From Anaerolineales bacterium (GTDB lineage: Bacteria; Chloroflexota; Anaerolineae; Anaerolineales; Villigracilaceae), in assembly GCA_017985935.1 (NCBI GenBank), contig JAGNWT010000033.1, positions 1 to 39,597 on the forward strand: 39,597 bases of DNA, read 5' to 3'. The position numbers and the translations under genes are program-made. The stretch's first letter is position 1; each line of letters opens with the position of its first letter. This document shows, piece by piece, positions 1 to 7,200 of this stretch. Below the pieces are notes generated by a model. That model was not told where the DNA came from, ran no database searches, and saw nothing but the letters and a program-made list of their open reading frames with translations.

Positions 1-419
1 ACAGGCGAAGGCACGCCCTTATACCAGCGCACCGGACGCTGACAGACATACAGGTCCAGCAGTTTGCGAAGCGCCACGTTCAGCGAGCGGATGCCGCCGC
101 CAATGGGTGTGGTGAGCGGTCCCTTGATGCCGACCAAAAATTCCTTGAAGGCTTCGGTCGTTTCATCAGGCAGCCAGCTCTGGAACAATTTGAAAGGCTT
201 CTCGCCGGCGTACACTTCCATCCAATGGATCTTGCGCTTGCCGCCGTAGGCTTTCTCAACCGCGGCATCGAACACGCGGACAGATGCGCGCCAGATATCG
301 CGCCCGGTTCCATCGCCTTCCACGAACGGAATGATCGGATTATCAGGAACATTCAACTTTCCATTATCAATGGTGATCTTCGCCCCGCCTGCGGGGACAG
401 TAACGTTTGTGTATGCCAT
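1..419 (-). CDS. icd: isocitrate dehydrogenase, N-terminal part (cut by window edge)
   Basis: Oxidative decarboxylation of isocitrate to 2-oxoglutarate in the TCA cycle, probably NADP-dependent. About 139 residues are visible, starting MAYTNVTVP and continuing with the family hallmarks [17 protein letters not shown] (near residue 27), an [12 protein letters not shown] segment, the [19 protein letters not shown] substrate-loop region and [20 protein letters not shown] at the cut edge. These match bacterial NADP-type Icd closely. The ATG at 419 is preceded on the minus strand by AAAGGAG at good spacing. It has its own divergent promoter with an inverted repeat near its -35. The C-terminal two thirds lies outside the window, so cofactor specificity cannot be judged. 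Confidence 0.93.
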   Translation of the reverse strand, partial: MAYTNVTVPAGGAKITIDNGKLNVPDNPIIPFVEGDGTGRDIWRASVRVFDAAVEKAYGGKRKIHWMEVYAGEKPFKLFQSWLPDETTEAFKEFLVGIKGPLTTPIGGGIRSLNVALRKLLDLYVCQRPVRWYKGVPSP

Positions 420-448
420 CGTCTTTCTCCTTTGTGGTGTTTGTGCGG

Positions 449-492
449 ATTATAACAGCGGACTTTTCATCCTTTCAGTGACGATTGTCACT
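449..492 (-). promoter_or_regulatory. icd promoter with candidate operator
   Basis: On the minus strand a perfect TATAAT (plus positions 449-454) lies 17 bp from a TGAAAG -35-like hexamer (472-477). The -35 adjoins a perfect 6-bp inverted repeat AGTGAC-GATT-GTCACT at 477-492. Its position would let a bound regulator control icd. The regulator is unknown; the half-sites only loosely resemble CRP/FNR-family sites. Confidence 0.5.
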
Positions 493-551
493 ACATCGCG
501 CTTCGCACCGCACTTCTGTCTGGCGCTGTCCGATCGAATTTTTCAAAATCC

Positions 552-598
552 TTGACACTCGTACAAATCGGCGTAAAATTCGGCGCAATATGTACGAG
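552..598 (+). promoter_or_regulatory. promoter of the permease gene, flanked by an inverted repeat
   Basis: TTGACA (552-557), a 16-bp spacer and TAAAAT (574-579) make a strong sigma-70-type promoter with a predicted start near 586. An 8-bp inverted repeat, CTCGTACA (558-565) and TGTACGAG (591-598), brackets the -10 element. It cannot form in the RNA because its left arm is upstream of the start, so a protein operator is the likelier reading. Confidence 0.55.
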
Positions 599-708
599 AA
601 AAAGCCCCCTCTTTCCCAGCACCAATTCTTCGGGATGAGTGTTTCTGTTTTATGAATTTGAGAGTCGCTTGCAGCGGCTCTCTTTTTTTGTCAAACCAAA
701 GAGAGGAG
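586..708 (+). promoter_or_regulatory. leader with terminator-like hairpin before the permease gene
   Basis: Between the predicted start and the ribosome-binding site lies a 9-bp stem (660-668 with 674-682, one G-T pair) and a run of seven T (683-689). This is a typical intrinsic terminator placed before a gene, as in an attenuator. In addition CTCTTT (609-614) can pair with AAAGAG (698-703) next to the Shine-Dalgarno sequence. No PyrR-binding consensus or known riboswitch core was recognised, so the signal sensed is unknown. Confidence 0.5.
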
Positions 709-715
709 AATGTGT

Positions 716-2176
716 ATGGCAGCAAAAAGCAGCAAGTCCCAAAAGTCCGCGCCCGCGAAACCGGCCCGAAAGGAAAAACAACCCGCAGTGAAGAAGCAGG
801 TTGAGGTCGAGGTAAAGATCGAATCAAAAAATGAAGAGGCGGGCTCGCCCAAGGTCTTCGGGTATCTTCCCGATGACACGCCGCCTGTCGGCGCGATGCT
901 AAGCCTCGGCTTCCAGCAGGTGCTGACGATGTTCCCCGCCACGGTGCTCGTCGCCATTCTGACAAAGTTTGATGTCGGCGTCACCCTTCTGGCTTCCGGC
1001 TTGGGAACCATCATTGCCCTGCTGGTTTCAAAGCGCAAGATCCCCATGTATTATGGCTCGTCATTTTCATATATCGCAGTGGTCGTAACAGCGATGAGCC
1101 TGTACGCCGGCGATTGTTTTTCGAGCGATGCCGTGTACTGTGCTGAAGGGGTCCGTTTGGTGCAGGTGGGAATCATTGGCACGGCGATCGTGGAGATCCT
1201 GGTGGGCTTGCTCATCATGCGGATCGGCAAGACCGCGCTGGATAGGATCCTTCCTCCCATCGTGACCGGCTCCATGGCTGTGGTCATTGGCATTGCCCTT
1301 GCCGGAGCTGCGCTTGGCATGGCAAGTGGAAACTGGCTGGTGGCATTCGTGACCCTGCTGGCAACTGTGATGTGCTCGGTCTTTTTGCAGAATAAAGGTC
1401 TGCTGGGCATGTTGCCGATCCTCCTGGGAGCGATCGTTGGTTACGCTTTCTCCGCGGCGCTCGGCGTAGTGGACTACAGCGTGATCACCAATGCGGCCTG
1501 GTTCCGCGTCCCTGCCATCACCTTCCCGGCCTTCAATGATCCGCGCGCCTGGGAATTGGTGGTGAGCATTTCACTGATCGCGATCGCGACCATTCCCGAA
1601 TCCACGGCGCACCTGTATCAGATGAGTTTGTACATTGATACGCTTGCAGAACAACTTGGACGCAAGCCTTTCAACATCAAAGAACTCATCGGCTTGAATC
1701 TTGTTGCCGACGGCGCGGACGACCTCATCGTTGGGTTCCTCGGCGGTGCGGCTGGCACAAACTATGGCGAGAACAACTCTCTCATGGCGATCACCCGCAA
1801 CTATTCCATTCCAGTATTGATGACCGCAGGCGCCATGGCCATTCTGCTTGGCTTCGTTGGAAAACTGGCCGGCTTGGTCAACTCCATCCCGGTGGCTGTA
1901 ACAGGCGGGCTGGCCATCTATCTCTTTGGAGTGATCGGCATGCAGGGCGTGGCGCTCATTCAATCTGAAAAAGTGGATCTCTTCAACCCGAAGAACCTTG
2001 CCATTGGTTCGGCTATTCTGGTCTGCGGCATCGGCGGCAACCTCGGTCTCGCGAACGGCCTCTTCCCCTTCAATGTGCCGGTGGTCTTCCCGCAAGGCAT
2101 TCCTGCAATCGTGTTTGCGGCGATCGTTGGCATCGTGATGAATTTGATCTTCGTCCTCTTTCGCCCGGAAGATTAA
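716..2176 (+). CDS. NCS2-family uracil/xanthine permease
   Basis: Proton-coupled nucleobase uptake across the cytoplasmic membrane (nucleobase-cation symporter-2 family, UraA/PbuX type). The 486-residue protein has a Lys/Ala/Pro-rich cytoplasmic tail of about 50 residues and then many hydrophobic segments. The two acidic residues that bind the base in UraA have clear counterparts: Glu295 in IPESTAH and Glu352 in GTNYGENNSL. An ATG at 710 is possible but lies only 1-2 bases from GAGAGGAG (701-708); the ATG at 716 has proper spacing and is preferred. Its place before pyrC and near pyrFED favours uracil as substrate, but that is inference. A leader hairpin suggests attenuation. The long charged N-terminal tail is unusual for the family. 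Confidence 0.88.
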   Translation: MAAKSSKSQKSAPAKPARKEKQPAVKKQVEVEVKIESKNEEAGSPKVFGYLPDDTPPVGAMLSLGFQQVLTMFPATVLVAILTKFDVGVTLLASGLGTIIALLVSKRKIPMYYGSSFSYIAVVVTAMSLYAGDCFSSDAVYCAEGVRLVQVGIIGTAIVEILVGLLIMRIGKTALDRILPPIVTGSMAVVIGIALAGAALGMASGNWLVAFVTLLATVMCSVFLQNKGLLGMLPILLGAIVGYAFSAALGVVDYSVITNAAWFRVPAITFPAFNDPRAWELVVSISLIAIATIPESTAHLYQMSLYIDTLAEQLGRKPFNIKELIGLNLVADGADDLIVGFLGGAAGTNYGENNSLMAITRNYSIPVLMTAGAMAILLGFVGKLAGLVNSIPVAVTGGLAIYLFGVIGMQGVALIQSEKVDLFNPKNLAIGSAILVCGIGGNLGLANGLFPFNVPVVFPQGIPAIVFAAIVGIVMNLIFVLFRPED

Positions 2177-2190
2177 TCCCGCCTGACGAA

Positions 2191-2234
2191 AAATAAAAAC
2201 AAGGTTCGGGAATTCCCGAACCTTGTTTTTATTT
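2191..2234. terminator. bidirectional terminator, perfect 44-bp palindrome
   Basis: The 44 bases form a perfect inverted repeat with no unpaired centre: an A-rich 5' arm, a GC core with AAGGTTCGGG and its complement, and a T-rich 3' arm. It follows the permease stop by 14 bp and should terminate transcription in both directions, separating the permease from pyrC. Confidence 0.85.
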
Positions 2235-2304
2235 ACGCTTCCTTCCACGCCGAAACCTGTTACCATTAATGAGCATTTCATACCCACTACAGGAATCCAA
2301 ATCC

Positions 2305-3372
2305 ATGATCAAACTTCCCGGATTAATTGATCCCCATGTCCATGTGCGCGAACCCGGACAAACCCACAAGGAAGATTGGGACACTGTCACCCAATCTGCG
2401 CTGGCAGGCGGCGTGACCACGATCTTTGGCATGCCCAATACCAAACCGCCCATCTTTGATGCCGCAACTCTGGACCTTGCCTTAAGCGCTGCTCAGCAAA
2501 AAGCGCGCTGTGACTATGCCCAATTCATTGGTGCAGGTCCCGACAATGCAGATGCCGCCGCAGCTCTCGCTCCGAAAGCTGCCGGGCTAAAAATGTACCT
2601 GGACTCAACCTTTGGAGAGCTTCGCCTCAATGACATGTCGCTCTGGGCGCCCCACTTCGAGAAGTTTCCAAAAGAATTTCCCATCGTAGCGCATAGTGAA
2701 AGCAGAAGCATGGCGGCGGCGATCCTGTTTGCGGCAATATATCACCGCCCTGTGCATATTGCTCATATTTCATTGAAAGAAGAAGTGCTTTTGATCAAAG
2801 CCGCCAAGGAAAAGGGAATCAAAGTCACTTGTGAAGTATGCCCGCATCACCTGCTGATGGTTTCGCAGGTAACAGATGAAGAGAGGGGCAAGAAAAAGGA
2901 AGGACGGATGGAAGTCCGTCCGCGGCTGGCAACCCAAACAGATGTGGATGCGCTGTGGGAAAACCTCGACGTGATCGATTGTTTCGCCACCGACCACGCT
3001 CCTCACACAGTGGCTGAAAAAGACTCCGACAATCCGCCGCCCGGATTCCCCGGGTTGGAAACCCTTCTTCCATTAATGTTGACCGCTGTCGCGCAAGGGC
3101 GTCTGTCAATTCCAACTCTGATCGAAAAAACATACACGAACCCCCGCCGTATTTTCAACATCCCTGAGCAACCTGAGACCTGGGTGGAAGTGGACGAGCA
3201 GGCCAAGTACGAGATCCGCGCTGCTGACATGCACTCCCGTTGCGGTTGGACTCCGTTTGAAGGGTGGAAGGTTCAGGGAAAGGTGAAAAAGGTGGTGCTC
3301 CGAGGGAACACCGCCTTTGAGGATGGGAAAATTCTGGCTCCAACCGGCTATGGAAAAGATATCCGCAGATAA
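2305..3372 (+). CDS. pyrC: dihydroorotase, short CAD-like type
   Basis: Zinc amidohydrolase that cyclises carbamoyl-aspartate to dihydroorotate, third step of pyrimidine synthesis. The 355-residue protein shows all expected metal ligands: His11 and His13 (DPHVH), Lys96 for carboxylation (AAGLKMYL), His130 (VAHSE), His154 (HIAHIS) and Asp230 (ATDHAPH). Throughout it resembles the dihydroorotase domain of animal CAD more than the roughly 425-residue bacterial enzymes, including PPPGFPGLETLLPL, WTPFEG and the terminal PTGYGKDIRR. An upstream ATG at 2269 lacks a ribosome-binding site; the ATG at 2305 has AGGA at 2291 and starts right at the family N-terminus, so it is preferred. A strong terminator follows, and the putative origin lies downstream. 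Confidence 0.92.
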   Translation: MIKLPGLIDPHVHVREPGQTHKEDWDTVTQSALAGGVTTIFGMPNTKPPIFDAATLDLALSAAQQKARCDYAQFIGAGPDNADAAAALAPKAAGLKMYLDSTFGELRLNDMSLWAPHFEKFPKEFPIVAHSESRSMAAAILFAAIYHRPVHIAHISLKEEVLLIKAAKEKGIKVTCEVCPHHLLMVSQVTDEERGKKKEGRMEVRPRLATQTDVDALWENLDVIDCFATDHAPHTVAEKDSDNPPPGFPGLETLLPLMLTAVAQGRLSIPTLIEKTYTNPRRIFNIPEQPETWVEVDEQAKYEIRAADMHSRCGWTPFEGWKVQGKVKKVVLRGNTAFEDGKILAPTGYGKDIRR

Positions 3373-3408
3373 GCGCCATACACTATCCGAAATATCTTAT
3401 CTATTCGC

Positions 3409-3424
3409 CCATATATGGGGGGTA
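3409..3424 (+). repeat. 16-bp direct repeat, copy 1
   Basis: CCATATATGGGGGGTA, containing the 10-bp palindrome CCATATATGG. The identical 16-mer recurs at 3560-3575. This copy overlaps the 5' arm of the pyrC terminator. Confidence 0.85.
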
Positions 3425-3448
3425 TTGTCTAAACAATACCCCTTTTTT
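3419..3448 (+). terminator. intrinsic terminator of pyrC
   Basis: A perfect 10-bp stem, GGGGTATTGT with ACAATACCCC, and a 4-base loop are followed by six T. It lies 47 bp after pyrC and would stop transcription from running into the DnaA-box region. Confidence 0.9.
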
Positions 3449-3559
3449 GATCCGCCAAACTGTGGATAACTGTCTAAAAACTGTGGAAAAGTACCCCCGG
3501 CTGTGGACAATAAACCGAAAGTGGGCTCAAAGGGTTGGATAAGTCCCAAAACGAGACCA

Positions 3560-3575
3560 CCATATATGGGGGGTA
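3560..3575 (+). repeat. 16-bp direct repeat, copy 2
   Basis: Identical to 3409-3424 and spaced 151 bp from it, inside the DnaA-box array. It sits in the loop of a GACCAC/GTGGTC inverted repeat (3555-3560 and 3576-3581). A related imperfect site, CCAATATATGG, is at 3589-3599. Confidence 0.85.
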
Positions 3576-3768
3576 GTGGTCTATATTCCCAATATATGGA
3601 AAGTCTGAAAAACCTGTGGATAACTTTTTCGAGTTGGGGATAACTCATCCGTAAACTATCCACAGTTGTAAATTTTGATGGAACAAGGATCAACCAGAGA
3701 TTTAGGGGGGAGCGCGCGTGAGTCACCCACGGGTGGGGCTGCATTCCTTTTATCCACACTATCCACAC

Positions 3769-3783
3769 TTACTACTACTATTA
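3769..3783 (+). other. DnaA-trio run (origin unwinding motif)
   Basis: Five consecutive triplets TTA CTA CTA CTA TTA, which read 3'-[A/G]AT-5' on the other strand, the DnaA-trio consensus. They start one base after the tandem DnaA boxes 3750-3767 and lead into AT-rich DNA, the order expected for strand opening by a DnaA filament. The short GC-rich spacer known from B. subtilis is not evident. Confidence 0.8.
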
Positions 3784-3834
3784 CGATTCCATATAAATAT
3801 CTATTATTACCTTGAATCTGTTATGTGTATCTTG
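3784..3834 (+). other. AT-rich tract, likely DNA unwinding element
   Basis: About 50 bp rich in A and T (including ATATAAATATCTATTATTA) directly after the DnaA-trios, in a genome that is otherwise roughly half GC. This is the expected site of initial strand separation. It also overlaps the spoVS promoter. Confidence 0.7.
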
Positions 3835-3840
3835 TACAAT
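3812..3840 (+). promoter_or_regulatory. spoVS promoter
   Basis: TTGAAT (3812-3817), a 17-bp spacer and TACAAT (3835-3840) form a near-consensus promoter whose start would lie about 40 bp before the spoVS ATG. It overlaps the AT-rich tract of the putative origin, so transcription and origin opening may influence each other (inference). Confidence 0.65.
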
Positions 3841-3888
3841 GCGTCTGTAAATCCGTTCCCTACACTTAGCCAACCTTGGGAGGTTGCC

Positions 3889-4149
3889 ATGGATATGATC
3901 AAAGTTTCAGCCAACTCCCGTACCTCTGCAGTCGCTGGGGCAATCGCGGGCGTCGTCCGCGAACATAAACGGGCGGAAGTGCAAGCCATTGGAGCTGGCG
4001 CAGTGAACCAGGCGTTGAAGGCGTTGGTGCTTGCGACCGGATATCTCAAGATCGACGGCATTGATGTCGTCTGCATTCCCGAATTCGTGGATGTGGAGAT
4101 CGAAGACAAAGTCCGCACGGCCATTAAGATGGTGATCGAACCTCGCTAG
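3889..4149 (+). CDS. spoVS: stage V sporulation protein S (SpoVS)
   Basis: A small 86-residue protein of the Alba-like SpoVS family. It begins MDMIKVSANSRTSAVAGAI, followed by the strongly conserved EVQAIGAGAVNQALKAL stretch and ends RTAIKMVIEPR; the length equals that of the B. subtilis protein. In B. subtilis SpoVS affects septation and spore development. Homologues are common in non-spore-forming bacteria, where the role is unclear; the fold suggests nucleic acid binding. The ATG at 3889 is chosen because GGGAGG (3878-3883) sits at proper spacing and the family starts here; an open frame upstream to 3718 is not needed. Adjacency to the putative origin raises the possibility of a role in chromosome biology (inference). 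Confidence 0.95.
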   Translation: MDMIKVSANSRTSAVAGAIAGVVREHKRAEVQAIGAGAVNQALKALVLATGYLKIDGIDVVCIPEFVDVEIEDKVRTAIKMVIEPR

Positions 4150-4220
4150 ATGCTGAGCTGGAAGTTCTGGAAAAGGACTTCCGATGTCCAGATTTGTAGA
4201 CAGTTGCATACAGGGTGGCG

Positions 4221-4226
4221 TATAAT
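4221..4226 (+). promoter_or_regulatory. -10 element before the lamin-tail protein gene
   Basis: A perfect TATAAT 64 bp before the next ATG, in the 141-bp gap after spoVS. No good -35 hexamer at 17 bp is visible, so the promoter assignment is tentative. Confidence 0.4.
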
Positions 4227-4290
4227 CCTGCGTGGATGTTTCGCTTCATACTTAATGTGAAGCAAACTCCACGATTTATTTTTCTCACCT

Positions 4291-7200
4291 ATGACAAACT
4301 GGAAGATCTTTCCGCGATTCTTATTGTTCATCTCCCTGATGCTGGGTCTGTTGGCAGGGATGACTTCACCTGTTACCAAAAAGCAGACCGTCAGCGCTGC
4401 TCCATTGAGCGCCAGCCTGCGAGATGTGGTCATCAGCGAAGTTGCCTGGGGCGGAACAGCGGCAAGCGCAAACGACGAGTGGGTTGAGCTGCATAACACC
4501 ACGAACTCGGCGATCTCTCTGACCGGCTGGACCCTGATCTCTAGCGACACTACTCCCAGCCTTTCATTGAACGGTACCATCCCAGCCAATGGTTATTATC
4601 TGATCGAATGCAGTACCGATAACAACACCATATCCAATATGGCTGCGGATTTTCTCATTACAGGCACATGCTCTTCCAATTTTAGTAATTCCGGCGAAGT
4701 ATTGACCCTGAGAGATAATCTATCCAACGAGATCGATACTGCCAACTCAGGAAGTTCTTCGTGGTACGCCGGCTCAGGTTCTCCAGATTACTTCAGCATG
4801 GAACGGGTGGATTTCAACGCAGACAACGCTTCTGCATGGGTATCCAATAATGGGATCACGAGGAATGGTTTGGATGCGAGCAGCAATCCCATCAACGGTA
4901 CACCACGAAACTCTCAGATCGACCTTTCTCTTTCGTTAAAGACGAAGTCCATAAGCGGCATTACGCCTCCTTTTAATGTCACCTATACCCTGATCCTCAC
5001 CAATCTTGGCTTTGGCACCGCCACCGCGATAGATATTACGGATAACTTCCCCTCACTGGCAGGTTCAGGTGTGACGTATTCATCACATGCTGCCAGCTCA
5101 GGTACATATAACAACGGTACGGGCGTATGGTCGGTGCCTTCGCTCGCATACGGTTCGAGCGCGACTTTAGACATCACCGTGGCAACTACTGCCGCTTCAC
5201 TGGTCACTTACTCTGCCCAGATCACAGCCAGCGGACAGTCTGACCCTGTAACTTCCAATAACAGTGACACCACCAAGATCGGTTTGCCACTCCTGAACAT
5301 CTCCAATCTTGTCAGCAACCCGACACCCAACATTGGCTCCAATGTTGTCTTTACACTTTCAGTGACCAATCCCTCTGCCACTATATCCGCATCCAATGTT
5401 CTGGTGGATGCGCTTCTTCCCAGCGGGTTGACCTATGTTTCAGACAACAGCGGCGGATCTTATAACGGCACCACCGGGCTTTGGAATATTGGTAATCTGG
5501 CAATCGGCGGCAGTGCAACGATCAGCATCACCGCTACGGTCTCATCCAATGGTGTGAAGAACTTCGTGGTTGACGTATCATCGATCGAATTTGCCAATAA
5601 CTCAGCTACAAGCACGGTCAATCCCTTCGGCGGATTATCTGACCTCAGCCTCATACAGACCCTGACCAAGAGCCCCACGGCAGTCGGTCAGGTGATCTTT
5701 ACATTGACGATCACCAACTCAGGTCCGTACGATGCTACCAATGTGGAAGTGAGAGATCTGCTTCCATCTGGTGTGACCTATGTTTCTGATAACGGCGGCG
5801 GTTTTTACAATCGCACCACTGGCATCTGGTCTGTGGGAACCCTGCCTACTGCCAGCCCGACAAAGACCCTGACTATTACCGCCAGGGTAAATCCCAGCGG
5901 AACCATGACCAACGCTGCGGAAGTTTGGAAGTCAGATCAAACCGATTCCGACTCCACCCCGGGAAATTCATCCACCACTGAAGATGACGACGCCAGCGTT
6001 GAGATCAAGATAAGCGACTTGAGCGTATCAGAGACAGTTGATATTTCTGGAGTTAACGCGGTATTCACCGTCAGGGTAAGCAATGCCGGTCCAGACGGCG
6101 CGACCGGCGTGGTCGTAAAGACCATGCTGCCCGATCTAACATCCGCCTATACCTTTGTTTCTTATGGCAGTACCCAGGGAAGTTATACAGCGTCTTCAGG
6201 TGAATGGAATGTTGGATCGTTGGCAAATGGGGCTTCCGCCACCCTGACCATCACCACCACCATGTCCAGCTCTCTTATTGTGAATTGGGTTGAAGTGAAA
6301 TCTTCTGATCAGGTGGACCCCGACTCTGTCCCAAATAACAACTCACGCACCGAAGACGATGACTCGAGCGCCCCGTCTGCCGATCTGTCTGTGACACAGA
6401 CAGCCAGTAACCTGAACCCGGATATTAATACGAATGTCGTGCTCACGATCACGGTGACCAACGCTGGCGCAGCAGGGACGACCAATGTTCAGGTCCGCGA
6501 CATGCTTCCAATCGGGTTGACCTATGTATCGTACACCAGCACCGCTGGTACCTCATATTCCAACTCCACAGGGATCTGGACCGTCGGTTCATTGGCGAAC
6601 GGTCAAAGCAAGGTGTTGAACATCACTACAAAGGTGTCTACTTACGGCATCCTTACCAATTGGGCAGAAGTGTGGCAGTCCGATGAATCTGACCCGGATT
6701 CAAACCCCAGAAATAACTCTACGATCGAAGATGACGACGCCAGTGTCACCATCACCTCGTACCGATCGATCATTATCAACGAAATTGCATGGTCGGGTAC
6801 CGCCTCGAGCGCAGAAGACGAATGGCTAGAACTTTACAACCCAAGCAGCGTTGCGATTAATGTGACCGGCTGGACTTTGAAGTCTGCATCGGGCTCACTC
6901 AATATCACCCTCTCAGGCACGGTCAATGCCGGCGGATACTTCCTTCTGGAACGTGGAGATAACACCACCATTTCCGATACCGCAGCCGACCAGATCTATA
7001 GCGGCACGGGCTCTGGTCCGCTTTCAGACGGCGGTGAAGTACTCACCTTGCGTGACGGCTCTGGCAATTTTATTGACACTGCTAATAATGAAGGATCCAC
7101 GAGTGCTTCCAATCCCTGGCCCAAGGGGTTGGCTACTTCGAACCACAATTCAATGGAACGCGTAGGCACATCCACTGAGCTCGATAAGAACTGGGTATCC

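Larger units (their letters stand above)
3449..3840 (+). other. oriC: putative chromosomal replication origin (oriC)
   Basis: A gene-free stretch holding eight DnaA boxes, a DnaA-trio run and an AT-rich tract. Boxes reading on the minus strand: 3461-3469 (perfect), 3482-3490, 3502-3510, 3615-3623 (perfect), 3635-3643. On the plus strand: 3656-3664, 3750-3758 (perfect TTATCCACA) and 3759-3767; imperfect ones differ by one base. The last two abut and are followed after one base by trios at 3769-3783, then by AT-rich DNA. This matches the basal unwinding system known from Bacillus subtilis. spoVS starts 48 bp beyond. dnaA is not in the window; dnaN is 17 kb away. A cumulative GC-skew plot of the genome would settle it. 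Confidence 0.85.

Noticed and set aside
586..708. PyrR-binding attenuator or purine riboswitch before the permease
   Set aside because: The terminator is present, but neither the PyrR loop consensus nor the conserved purine-riboswitch core could be found; kept only as an unassigned leader.
1571..2287. 238-codon open frame on the minus strand
   Set aside because: It runs opposite the permease and straight through the 44-bp palindromic terminator; the product is His/Arg/Asp-rich without motifs.
3718..3888. N-terminal extension of spoVS
   Set aside because: The upstream frame is open only by chance through the DnaA boxes and AT-rich tract; SpoVS proteins start at the chosen ATG, which has a good ribosome-binding site.
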